A DNA stretch of 40,325 bases from Chloroflexota bacterium (GTDB taxonomy: Bacteria > Chloroflexota > Anaerolineae > Promineifilales > Promineifilaceae): the NCBI GenBank assembly GCA_020631655.1, contig JAHDGV010000005.1:1-40325 (forward strand), read 5' to 3'. Every line of letters begins with the position of its first letter. Position 1 is the first letter of the stretch. The notes beneath the pieces are model-generated. The model was not told the DNA's origin. It made no database searches and saw only the letters and a program-made list of their open reading frames with translations. Positions 29,249 to 37,581 of this stretch are shown piece after piece. Position numbers and translations under genes: made by a program.

Positions 29249-30098
29249 ATTCTTGATTCAGAGCCGCCATCACCGGCCAATCGTAGAGCCCGATGCGGCC
29301 GACAAACTCATAGTTTCCATCCCCCGTCGGCCGATAGACAAACGAATCCCCTTCCTCAAACGTATCATCCAAATCGCGCCAGTTGCGCAACGTACCGATG
29401 TGGGCCACCACAATTGTGTTGGTGCCAGACTCAGGTTCAGTTGCCAAAACCTCTCCAAGCGTTTCTCTCAGCTCAGTACGTGACACAACAAACGGAACAT
29501 CAAACGCTAAAATGGCGGTTTCAAGCGTTCGGCAGTATTGGGTGCTGGTGATTTTGCTGATGGGTAGCTCCAGCTGATCATACGCGTTGCGAATCATAAG
29601 GGCTTCATCCCGGCCGCGTTCGCTCAAAATCCGCTGTGTCTCACAACTCCCCAAGCTGACATCTGTATCCCCCCGACTGCGATCGGTGTGGGTGTGGCGC
29701 ACATAAATCACATAGCCGCCCTCATAGAGCTTGTTGAGCAGTGACTCAAGCTCGGCCGGATCAGAAAGCTCAAAATTGTCTGGCTGACATTCGGCCGCTA
29801 TTCCGGCCGTGATGACATTGACCCATTTATTGAGATCAAGCAACGCATCGTTTTGAGCGTTAAACTCCGCAAACGCCTGTTCAATTAAAAATTGCTGGCC
29901 GGTAACACTGCACAATTCTTCTGGCGGAAGTTCCTCAGCAACAGGTGCCGGTGTATTTGTTGGCTCTGGGTCAACTTCAACACCAACTTCTTGAATGGCG
30001 TCAGGAATTGGATCGGGCGGCGTGGCACATGCAAAAAGTAGGCCAAGGCTTAACAAAACAACTAATCTTTTTATGAGCATTGGTTTCTCTCTATCCAT
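29247..30098 (-). CDS. Histidine phosphatase-family lipoprotein
   Basis: Lipobox LLFAC; YVIYVRHTHTD, SERGRDEALMIRNAY, STQYCRTLETA, VVAHIGTLRNW; start approximate (30098 or 30080). Confidence 0.85.
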   Translation of the reverse strand: MDREKPMLIKRLVVLLSLGLLFACATPPDPIPDAIQEVGVEVDPEPTNTPAPVAEELPPEELCSVTGQQFLIEQAFAEFNAQNDALLDLNKWVNVITAGIAAECQPDNFELSDPAELESLLNKLYEGGYVIYVRHTHTDRSRGDTDVSLGSCETQRILSERGRDEALMIRNAYDQLELPISKITSTQYCRTLETAILAFDVPFVVSRTELRETLGEVLATEPESGTNTIVVAHIGTLRNWRDLDDTFEEGDSFVYRPTGDGNYEFVGRIGLYDWPVMAALNQE

Positions 30099-30173
30099 CA
30101 CAAATTTTCTCCCCCACAGATGCTGTGGTAAGTTGGAGTTATACTTCAAGCTACTAAACCGATGATATTTGAC

Positions 30174-30229
30174 TGTGCAAATTCCATACTTTTGCACATC
30201 ATTTCTATAGTTTTACTATTTTTTGCACA
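30174..30229 (+). promoter_or_regulatory. Candidate AraC-family operator: TGTGCAAA-N9-TTTGCACA inverted repeat plus a second TTTTGCACA
   Basis: TGTGCAAA 30174-30181, TTTGCACA 30191-30198, TTTTGCACA 30221-30229, upstream of AraC-family gene. Confidence 0.6.
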
Positions 30230-30253
30230 GGTCGCTTTTGATACTCTAACTTT

Positions 30254-31141
30254 ATGCAAGACGATAAAGACGTATTTTCAGAAATCCCTGTTATCCCGCA
30301 CGCTCAAGAGTTGGTCACGATCAAAGCCTACATTGGCCAAGGGACCAGTCAATTTTGCTGTGTAGACCACCCCTTTCATCGGCACGCCTTCTACGAAATC
30401 GCTTGGGTCAGTCATGGGGCATCTTCATACTATGTCGACTTTAAAAGCTACGACGTCCCGCCGGGCTCACTCGTTTTTATCTCGCCCGGGCAAGTCCACC
30501 AGTGGCATGAGATCCAAGAAAAATCCCAGCTTACGGTAATTGGATTTGTGCCCGAGCTTTTTGCGATGGATATCACCGATGTGCAAAAGACGCTGATTAA
30601 TTTGCCGTTTTTTGTGGAAGATGCTTCCCCCGTTTACACCGTTCCCCAATCGCTTACCCCGATATTCGACCAGCATTTCAAAACGGCCGTTGCTCGTGCC
30701 TATGTCGATCCGTCCCAAGCGGAAACGCTCATTCGTGCTTATCTAAACCTGATTTTGACCGAAGCTCAAAATACACTTGCAAACAACCCAACTCCCAAAG
30801 TAACTGATCAGCCTGCCCCAATTCGACTAACCCGTCGCTTTCGACTGTCTGTTGAAAAAAACTATTTGCAACGGATTCAGGTTCAGGATTATGCGGATCA
30901 ATTGGGAGTCTCCACAAACCATCTTGTTGAAACGGTGCGTCAAACGGCCGGGCAAACGCCTAAACGGATCATTCAAGACAGATTGTTGCTTGAGGCCAAA
31001 AGATTGTTGGCTTACTCAACACTTTCAGCCGCCGAAATTGGAATCGAGCTCTCATTCCCCAACTCGTCGCAGTTCGGCCGCTGGTTCCGCACAAACGAAG
31101 GGATGGCTCCAGGGCAGTTTAGGCAACAGGTTTTGCAATAA
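30254..31141 (+). CDS. AraC-family transcriptional regulator with N-terminal cupin-like sensor domain
   Basis: HRHAFYEIAWVSHG...SLVFISPGQVHQWHE; C-terminal QDYADQLGVSTNHLVETVRQTAGQTPKRIIQDRLLLEAKRLL...IGIELSFPNSSQFGRWFRTNEGMAPGQFR. Confidence 0.93.
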   Translation: MQDDKDVFSEIPVIPHAQELVTIKAYIGQGTSQFCCVDHPFHRHAFYEIAWVSHGASSYYVDFKSYDVPPGSLVFISPGQVHQWHEIQEKSQLTVIGFVPELFAMDITDVQKTLINLPFFVEDASPVYTVPQSLTPIFDQHFKTAVARAYVDPSQAETLIRAYLNLILTEAQNTLANNPTPKVTDQPAPIRLTRRFRLSVEKNYLQRIQVQDYADQLGVSTNHLVETVRQTAGQTPKRIIQDRLLLEAKRLLAYSTLSAAEIGIELSFPNSSQFGRWFRTNEGMAPGQFRQQVLQ

Positions 31142-31173
31142 CATATATCCCGTTTACTGAGTTTGCCGCCATT

Positions 31174-32262
31174 TTAGCGGCCGAACCAGCGCAAGGTCAG
31201 CTGATCATACACCCCATTTTCTTGCACCCTTAGCAGAGCCTGATTAATCTCTTCTGTGCGGGAACTCCCTTGAGGCAACACAATCCCATAATTCTCATTT
31301 TGAAAGATGTTGGGAACCAGCTGAACGTCCCCTGCAATTGCTAGGTTGGAAAAATACTGCAGCACGGGTGCATCATACACCAGCGCATCGGCTGACCCAT
31401 TTTGTAATGCCTCAAGCCCCGCCTGAACATCAACAACGGTTGAATGGGAAATCCCACGCTCGGTCAGGTATGCGGCCGATGTGGTACCGGGAAGCGTGAT
31501 CACTTCGTGGTTGCGCAAATCTTGCGGCCCGGCAATGCCGGATTCAAGTCGGCCAACGGTCAGGCTACTTGTAACGGTCGCCGTAAAGTACGAGACCAAG
31601 AATAGGCTCATCAGCATCCAGACCACCGCCAACAGTCGGCCGCGACTGTCTTTAAGGACCGTGTCCCCGTATCCCACCGTCGAGGCAGTAACAATGGTCC
31701 AATAAAAAGCTCCCCAAATTCCACGCAGGTAACTCCCTTGAAAATCAGGATTTTCATCTCGCTCCAGCAGCCAGGCGACATGCGCCACCAGTAATAGCGT
31801 GGCTAATGTTGCAATCAAAAATCGAACCAGATTCGGAGTGAAAATAGATCTAAACGCCGCCAAAGCCCCTTGGTCAACATCTGCCGCCGTCATGATTTGC
31901 AATCCAGCCGCAAAAAATGGGAGCGAAAAATCGACGACTTCTTCGCGGGAAGCCCGAATGCTCGTTGCTCCAATCCCCAAGTCAACGTCTCCCGCCTGAA
32001 CAGCCTCGAGCAGTGCAGATACATTTTCTAGCTCAACAAACTCGTATTCAATCCCAGCTTCATTGGCGATTGCGTCCCACAAGTCAACGCTAAATCCACT
32101 TGGCACAGGCCCATCTAAAAATACAAACGGCTCGACAGGATTGATGCCAACCCTAAGCACCCCATCACTTTGAGCCTGCGCAGTAGCCCCAAAGGCCAAG
32201 CCAACCAGCACGGCAACAAACAGACACACAAAAACTTTAGTTTTTCGTAGTGTTTCCCACAT
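31174..32262 (-). CDS. Prokaryotic ionotropic glutamate receptor-like channel (GluR0-like: PBP lobe, M1-P-M2 pore with TVGYGD, PBP lobe)
   Basis: LRVGINPVEPFVFLDG...DFSLPFF; pore WGAFYWTIVTASTVGYGD; M2 FLVSYFTATVTSSLTV; second lobe ADALVYDAPVLQYF...YGIVLPQGS. Confidence 0.88.
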   Translation of the reverse strand: MWETLRKTKVFVCLFVAVLVGLAFGATAQAQSDGVLRVGINPVEPFVFLDGPVPSGFSVDLWDAIANEAGIEYEFVELENVSALLEAVQAGDVDLGIGATSIRASREEVVDFSLPFFAAGLQIMTAADVDQGALAAFRSIFTPNLVRFLIATLATLLLVAHVAWLLERDENPDFQGSYLRGIWGAFYWTIVTASTVGYGDTVLKDSRGRLLAVVWMLMSLFLVSYFTATVTSSLTVGRLESGIAGPQDLRNHEVITLPGTTSAAYLTERGISHSTVVDVQAGLEALQNGSADALVYDAPVLQYFSNLAIAGDVQLVPNIFQNENYGIVLPQGSSRTEEINQALLRVQENGVYDQLTLRWFGR

Positions 32263-32315
32263 TTTCCCTTCTCCACACACCTAAATTTGACATGTAGTCT
32301 ACCAACAAGCTTGAC

Positions 32316-33392
32316 TCAATCAACCCACTCAAACGGCTTTGTGAGCTTTAAGCGTCGCTCGGCCGGTTTGTACCACCCCGTTGGGGCATAAAGATCACTG
32401 TGTAAGTAACACTCAACCAGCACTTCATCGCTTCCCTCTTCAAACGTCAAGCGGCGGCTCATCGGCACAACGGTTCGTTTTACGTGCCAGCGGGTCAACG
32501 CCCCAACGTTTAAAAACCAAGTTCCCCATTTCTGTTCGATGTGGGATCGGCCGCCGTACGTATCGTCTGGATTGGTATGGGTGTGACCACCGAGCCACAG
32601 GGCTGTTGCGGCCGGGTTTTCAGCCAAATACCCTTCAAACGATCCAGAGTCCTCTTGACCACCAACCCAGTACAAATACGAAGCACCGTGCGGCGTCCCT
32701 TCTGGATAATAGCCGTGGTAGTGAGTGCGCCAATTCCCATTTTCATCTTTGCGCATTCCTTCCCAGTCTCCCGAAGCAACGGTTGTGTTTTTAAGCATGT
32801 AGTGATGGGCTGACACAATGATGTCGTTGGGATGGCTCGCCACCATATCCTTCCACCACTCAAAGGTTTCTGCACTTACCACACCGCCCGGATTACCCCC
32901 TAGCGTTCCCCGGCCGATCGTTTGACTTGGCTCATTCCGATCGCTCATCATTAAAAACAGCAGGTTGCCAACACGGAATGAATATCGCTCCCACGTGCCC
33001 GTGATTTCATAAGGCCGCTGTGATTGATCAACTTTTGAAAACTGCGCAAACTGCCCAAGCGGATCAACCCATTTCTGCCACCACCAAGCATCTGGCTCGT
33101 CTAAACCGCTCCGGTCATGGTTGCCACAAATGCTGTAAATCGATTCTCGTTTGTGTTGTTGTAAGGCTCCCAGCTGTCGAACAACTTCTGCCCCTTCTTC
33201 ATCGTCAGGCACATCGTGTCCACCAGACATATCCCCAATGTCGATGGCAAAGTCCCATTCAAACGGAGGTCCGTTCTCCGAGCCTTGTTCTGATTGGGTG
33301 ATCGCATCTGCCAAGCTGGTCCGGCCGTGTTTGATGTCAGTGCCGACATGGGCATCGCCAAACGCCCAAATCCTCAGTTTCCCATCTTTCAT
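32316..33392 (-). CDS. Metallophosphoesterase
   Basis: GDAHVG...DIGDMSGG...CGNHDRSG...VSAHHYM...GGHTHTN calcineurin-like motifs. Confidence 0.92.
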   Translation of the reverse strand: MKDGKLRIWAFGDAHVGTDIKHGRTSLADAITQSEQGSENGPPFEWDFAIDIGDMSGGHDVPDDEEGAEVVRQLGALQQHKRESIYSICGNHDRSGLDEPDAWWWQKWVDPLGQFAQFSKVDQSQRPYEITGTWERYSFRVGNLLFLMMSDRNEPSQTIGRGTLGGNPGGVVSAETFEWWKDMVASHPNDIIVSAHHYMLKNTTVASGDWEGMRKDENGNWRTHYHGYYPEGTPHGASYLYWVGGQEDSGSFEGYLAENPAATALWLGGHTHTNPDDTYGGRSHIEQKWGTWFLNVGALTRWHVKRTVVPMSRRLTFEEGSDEVLVECYLHSDLYAPTGWYKPAERRLKLTKPFEWVD

Positions 33393-33417
33393 GTTAATGC
33401 CCTGTCAAAGATTAAAA

Positions 33418-34293
33418 CTAAAATCCACGCGCTTGCCAAGCGGAGTAAAGCACAACTGATCCAGCCACGGCCGCATTGAGCGATTCAACGTGTCCGCGCT
33501 GTGGAATCTCGAGCACAATGTCGCAGCTATCTCGCACCAAGCGACGCATCCCCTCACCTTCATGCCCTACGATGATGGCCAACGGCCTGTCCAGATCAAT
33601 GCTACCCAGCTTTTGCGCATCCTCTCCAAAATCAAGACCGGCTACCCAAACATCGGCCGCTTTAAGCGTGTCGAGCGCTTTTACTAAGTTAGTCACTTTG
33701 GCAATGCGCAGATGTTCGGCCGCCCCCTGCGAATGTTGCACAATTACCGGCGTGATCTCCGGTGCACGACGATCCTGCAAAACAACACCGTGTACCCCCA
33801 CAATTTCGGCCGTGCGCAACAGTGTCCCAACATTATAAGTCCCCTGCACAAGGTCCATCACCAAAATCAGCGGCTTTTCACCGATGGCTTGTGCATGCTC
33901 TAAAATATCTTCAACTTCACAATAGGGGTAATCCCCGATCCCCAGCACAACCCCCTGATGATCTCCGGCTCCAGCCAAGTTGCCCAAACGATTCTTATCG
34001 ACACGCTCCACATTAACACTGGCTTGCCGAGCCGCATGCAACAGCGGCTTCGCCTGCTTGTCAGACATATCGGCCGCCAAATAGAGCGTTTTAAATTTTC
34101 GTCGATTGGCCCGTAAAGACTCCAGAACCGTGTTGCGTCTCGTTAAAACACCACCCACTGGCGGCTTCTTTTTATCTTTACGCTTCTCCCCTTTTGGCTT
34201 TTGACTAGGCTGTTTTTGGCCGGGTTTTTGATTACCACGATCGCTTTTCCCTTTACCCCTCTTCTCTTGAGCCTTTCCCTTTTTTTGTCTCAA
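33418..34293 (-). CDS. TrmH/SpoU-family RNA 2'-O-methyltransferase (RlmB-like) with long basic N-terminal extension
   Basis: GTYNVGTLLRTAEIVGVHGVVL; IIVGHEGEGM; IPQRGHVESLNAAVAGSVVLY. Confidence 0.92.
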   Translation of the reverse strand: MRQKKGKAQEKRGKGKSDRGNQKPGQKQPSQKPKGEKRKDKKKPPVGGVLTRRNTVLESLRANRRKFKTLYLAADMSDKQAKPLLHAARQASVNVERVDKNRLGNLAGAGDHQGVVLGIGDYPYCEVEDILEHAQAIGEKPLILVMDLVQGTYNVGTLLRTAEIVGVHGVVLQDRRAPEITPVIVQHSQGAAEHLRIAKVTNLVKALDTLKAADVWVAGLDFGEDAQKLGSIDLDRPLAIIVGHEGEGMRRLVRDSCDIVLEIPQRGHVESLNAAVAGSVVLYSAWQARGF

Positions 34294-34919
34294 CCCATTC
34301 TCTCTTTGATAAAGGCCTCACGGCTGGCCGCCAGCATAAATCGGTTGGTCTTTTTCTGATTCCCAATCGTGTCAGTTGTGGTTGGGCCGTAATTATGGCC
34401 GGGATAAATCACCGTGGAGTCAGGTAGCTTCATGAGTACGCCATGGATCGAGTCATACATCGCATTCACATCGCTCTGGGGCAGATCACAACGGCCGCAC
34501 CCATCAACAAACAACGTGTCACCCACAATCATATGATCTCCGTGTTTGAAGCACACACCACCGGGAGAATGGCCCGGGGTATGGAAAACCTCAAACGTCA
34601 ATTCACCCAACTCCATCTCATCTTCGATATCGCTAGTAGGATAGTTTGGATTAAATGAGTCAAGCGTATTAGGGGAAGCCCAGATTTCAATGGTAGGATA
34701 TTCCTCAATTACCGCTTCAACCCCTTCCACATGATCACCGTGAGCATGGGTGAGCCATATTCCGACCAAGTTATATCCGTTTTCATCGATAACATTGAGC
34801 AACGCAGGTACATCCCACGCTGGATCAATAATCACAGCGTCTTTTGTTGCATCATCTGCCAAAACACAGATCAAGTTGTCGTACGCGCCAAGCGCCAATT
34901 GGTGTATTTTTAGTCCCAT
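34290..34919 (-). CDS. MBL-fold hydrolase (glyoxalase II-like)
   Basis: LTHAHGDHVEG; HTPGHSPGGVCF; GDTLFVDGCGRCDLP; YPGHNYG. Confidence 0.93.
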   Translation of the reverse strand: MGLKIHQLALGAYDNLICVLADDATKDAVIIDPAWDVPALLNVIDENGYNLVGIWLTHAHGDHVEGVEAVIEEYPTIEIWASPNTLDSFNPNYPTSDIEDEMELGELTFEVFHTPGHSPGGVCFKHGDHMIVGDTLFVDGCGRCDLPQSDVNAMYDSIHGVLMKLPDSTVIYPGHNYGPTTTDTIGNQKKTNRFMLAASREAFIKERMG

Positions 34920-34922
34920 ATT

Positions 34923-34991
34923 GCGAGAGGTGGGTGGCGAGTGGCGGGTTGTGGACGGGCAAAAACCCGCCACTTGCTACTCGCAGACCCG
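34923..34991 (-). repeat. Period-7 inverted DNA repeat element filling the spacer between ABC-F and MBL genes
   Basis: Minus heptads AACCCGC-CACTCGC-CACCCAC-CTCTCGC then AAT-ATG; perfect core stem agtggcgggtt (34940-34950)/aacccgccact (34964-34974). Confidence 0.85.
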
Positions 34992-36626
34992 CTAAATATT
35001 AATCATCTTTTCGCCGTGGTAATACTCTTCCCGTAACGCCAGAACCCGCTCATCTTTCAAATATTCGTTGAGCGGCAGGCTACGGTCAATCACACCGCCG
35101 GGGGCGATTTCAACGATGCGGTTCGCAATCGTATCAATAAACTGGAAGTCGTGCGAGGTAAAGAGCAGTGCTCCTTCAAACGAGATCAAGCCATCGTTCA
35201 AAGCGGTGATCGCTTCAAGATCAAGGTGATTGGTCGGTTCGTCCATCACCAATGCGTTGGCACCTGACAACATCATCCGGCTGAGCATACAGCGCACTTT
35301 TTCCCCTCCGGAAAGTACTGTGGCTGATTTAAACACTTCATCGCCCGAGAACAGCATCCGGCCGAGGAATCCTCGAATGTAGCTCTCGCTGTCATCGTCT
35401 GAATACTGACGTAGCCATTCAACCAAGTTGATGTCGTCGCTAAACCATTCACTATTTTCTTTTGGAAAGCTAGATGGGGTGATGGTGGTTCCCCACATGA
35501 ATTTACCGCTGTCTGCTTCACGTTGACCGGACAAAATTTCAAACAGAGTTGTTTTGACTAAGTCGTTTGGTCCGATAAAGGCGATTTTGTCACCTTGATT
35601 TACATTGAGCCTAAAATCTTTGAGCAAGTGTTCACCATCAACCGTCGCATTTAAATCTTCAATCTCAAGGATCATTTTGCCTGCGGGGCGTTCCGGCCGA
35701 AAATCGACATAGGGGAAGCGGCGGCTTGAGGCGGGTAGCTCATCAATTTTGATCTTATCGATCATATTTTTACGGGCGGTGGCTTGCTTTGATTTAGATG
35801 CGTTGGCACTAAAACGGCGGATAAAGTTTTCAAGCTCTTTAATCCGATCATCCGCGCGCAGTTTTGCGTTTTTGCGCTGTTGTTGGGCCAACTGACTGGC
35901 TTGATACCAGAAATCGTAGTTCCCCACGTACATTCTAATCTGCCCAAAGTCGATATCGACAATGTGGGTAGACACGTTATTCAAAAAGTAACGGTCATGC
36001 GATACGACGATAACGGTGTTGGGAAAGTTGATCAAAAACTCTTCAAGCCAGCGAATGGTGCCCAAATCTAATTGGTTGGTAGGCTCGTCCAATAGCAGGA
36101 TATCTGGGCTACCAAACAGCGCTTGCGCCAAAAGCACCCGCACTTTTTGTCCCGCTTCCATATCCCGCATCAGGGTCAGATGGAACTCTTCGGGGATACC
36201 GAGGTTGGCCAACATCACGGCCGCATCTGATTCTGCTTCGTAACCGTTCATGTCAGCCATCTTTTCTTCAAGCTCGGCCGAGCGCAACCCGTCTTCTTCA
36301 GAAAAGTCCGGTTTGCTGTACAGGGCTTCCCGCTCTTTGATCACTTCAAACAGCTCTTCGTGCCCCATCATCACCGTATCAAGCACAGAATGCTCGTCAT
36401 ACGCAAACTGATCCTGACGGAGCATGGCCAAACGTTCCCCTTTCCCCATGCTCACGGTTCCACTGGTCGATTCAAGCTCGCCAGCTAACACTTTTAGAAA
36501 GGTTGATTTTCCAGCCCCATTTGCCCCGATTACCCCATAGCAGTTGCCGGGTAAAAATTTTAGATTGACATCTTTGAAGAGGGTCCGCTCTCCAAAAGAA
36601 ACATTTAATTCACTAACAGATAACAT
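34992..36626 (-). CDS. ABC-F family ATPase (YkpA/YbiT-like)
   Basis: Two NBDs: GANGAGKST and LLLDEPTNQLD; LSGGEKVR and VMDEPTNHLD; second Walker A is divergent (GPNDLVKTTL). Confidence 0.93.
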   Translation of the reverse strand: MLSVSELNVSFGERTLFKDVNLKFLPGNCYGVIGANGAGKSTFLKVLAGELESTSGTVSMGKGERLAMLRQDQFAYDEHSVLDTVMMGHEELFEVIKEREALYSKPDFSEEDGLRSAELEEKMADMNGYEAESDAAVMLANLGIPEEFHLTLMRDMEAGQKVRVLLAQALFGSPDILLLDEPTNQLDLGTIRWLEEFLINFPNTVIVVSHDRYFLNNVSTHIVDIDFGQIRMYVGNYDFWYQASQLAQQQRKNAKLRADDRIKELENFIRRFSANASKSKQATARKNMIDKIKIDELPASSRRFPYVDFRPERPAGKMILEIEDLNATVDGEHLLKDFRLNVNQGDKIAFIGPNDLVKTTLFEILSGQREADSGKFMWGTTITPSSFPKENSEWFSDDINLVEWLRQYSDDDSESYIRGFLGRMLFSGDEVFKSATVLSGGEKVRCMLSRMMLSGANALVMDEPTNHLDLEAITALNDGLISFEGALLFTSHDFQFIDTIANRIVEIAPGGVIDRSLPLNEYLKDERVLALREEYYHGEKMINI

Positions 36627-36629
36627 GTT

Positions 36630-36664
36630 TAGTTTTCAGCCTTCAGTTATCAGTTTTTAGCTTG
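36630..36664 (-). repeat. Heptameric DNA repeats upstream of ABC-F start
   Basis: Minus strand CAAGCTA-AAAACTG-ATAACTG-AAGGCTG-AAAACTA then AAC-ATG. Confidence 0.8.
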
Positions 36665-36704
36665 TTTCTGCATGAACGAGCTACACAGATACTGAAACTT
36701 ATCT

Positions 36705-36879
36705 TACAGGCTAAAAGGCCTGTAGCAATAAAACAGTAAAGCGGGATGGTATCCCGCGCCACAAAATTTGATTTTTTAAACTATAGATTGCGTAGGGAGC
36801 CCTGAGGAACGGAACTTACAGAAGCATCTTAAGAAATTTATCGTTCCTCCCCAGCCAAAGAAAAATATTTCTCTTTGGC
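36705..36879. repeat. Cluster of four perfect inverted repeats in intergenic region
   Basis: tacaggc/gcctgta 36705-36724; gcgggat-ggt-atcccgc 36741-36757; gaggaacg/cgttcctc 36804-36849; gccaaaga/tctttggc 36854-36879. Confidence 0.85.
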
Positions 36880-36949
36880 CTTATTCTAACCGGAACGGCT
36901 GAATTCTGGAACAGGAAATATCTTTTTCTTGTAGGTAAATTTTATTTTA

Positions 36950-37504
36950 TTACGGCTCATTCTCTCGATTCATACTGATGATGACAATCGATCCGATGAT
37001 TTCAATCGCTCCGCCAATAAAGCCGCCCCATGCAAACGGAGCATTGAAAGCCAAGCAAAGCCCTCCGGCCACAGCCAGTAACCCACCCACAATCCAGTAA
37101 ATGCGCATGCCGTAAATCGTTTGAAATGTCAGATACCGGCTGCCGATGATTAACAGCATAATCGGAAAGAAAAATGATGGCTCGATGTTCACCATCACAT
37201 ACGCGATAAAAAGCCCGATAAACAAAAGAAAGGTGCCTTCTAAGGCTAAAAATGAAAGCGGATTCCCTTGCTCATGGGCCCCTGCCCGGCCGAGCAGTTT
37301 GGAAACCTGCTGACTGGCCGGCACAATCAGCATCCCACCAAAAAATAGAGTCAAAACGGCCGCTTGCACACCCACGAACCATCCAACCAACCCAGCAATC
37401 AGCCACACAATTCCAGACACAAGCATGCCCGGCCCACCGCCAACGTAGGCATCCCTCATATTTTTTTGCGCATCAACAAAGTTCATTTTCTCTTCCTGAT
37501 GCAT
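36950..37504 (-). CDS. Multi-TM membrane protein of unknown function
   Basis: 184 aa, about six hydrophobic segments; start 37504 or 37486. Confidence 0.8.
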   Translation of the reverse strand: MHQEEKMNFVDAQKNMRDAYVGGGPGMLVSGIVWLIAGLVGWFVGVQAAVLTLFFGGMLIVPASQQVSKLLGRAGAHEQGNPLSFLALEGTFLLFIGLFIAYVMVNIEPSFFFPIMLLIIGSRYLTFQTIYGMRIYWIVGGLLAVAGGLCLAFNAPFAWGGFIGGAIEIIGSIVIISMNRENEP

Positions 37505-37581
37505 AGGCTTTTTCAGTAATAAGTAAGTCAGTAACCAGTGAATCAGTGGCTGGTCAACACCGACCTACTGAAGCCCATTGA

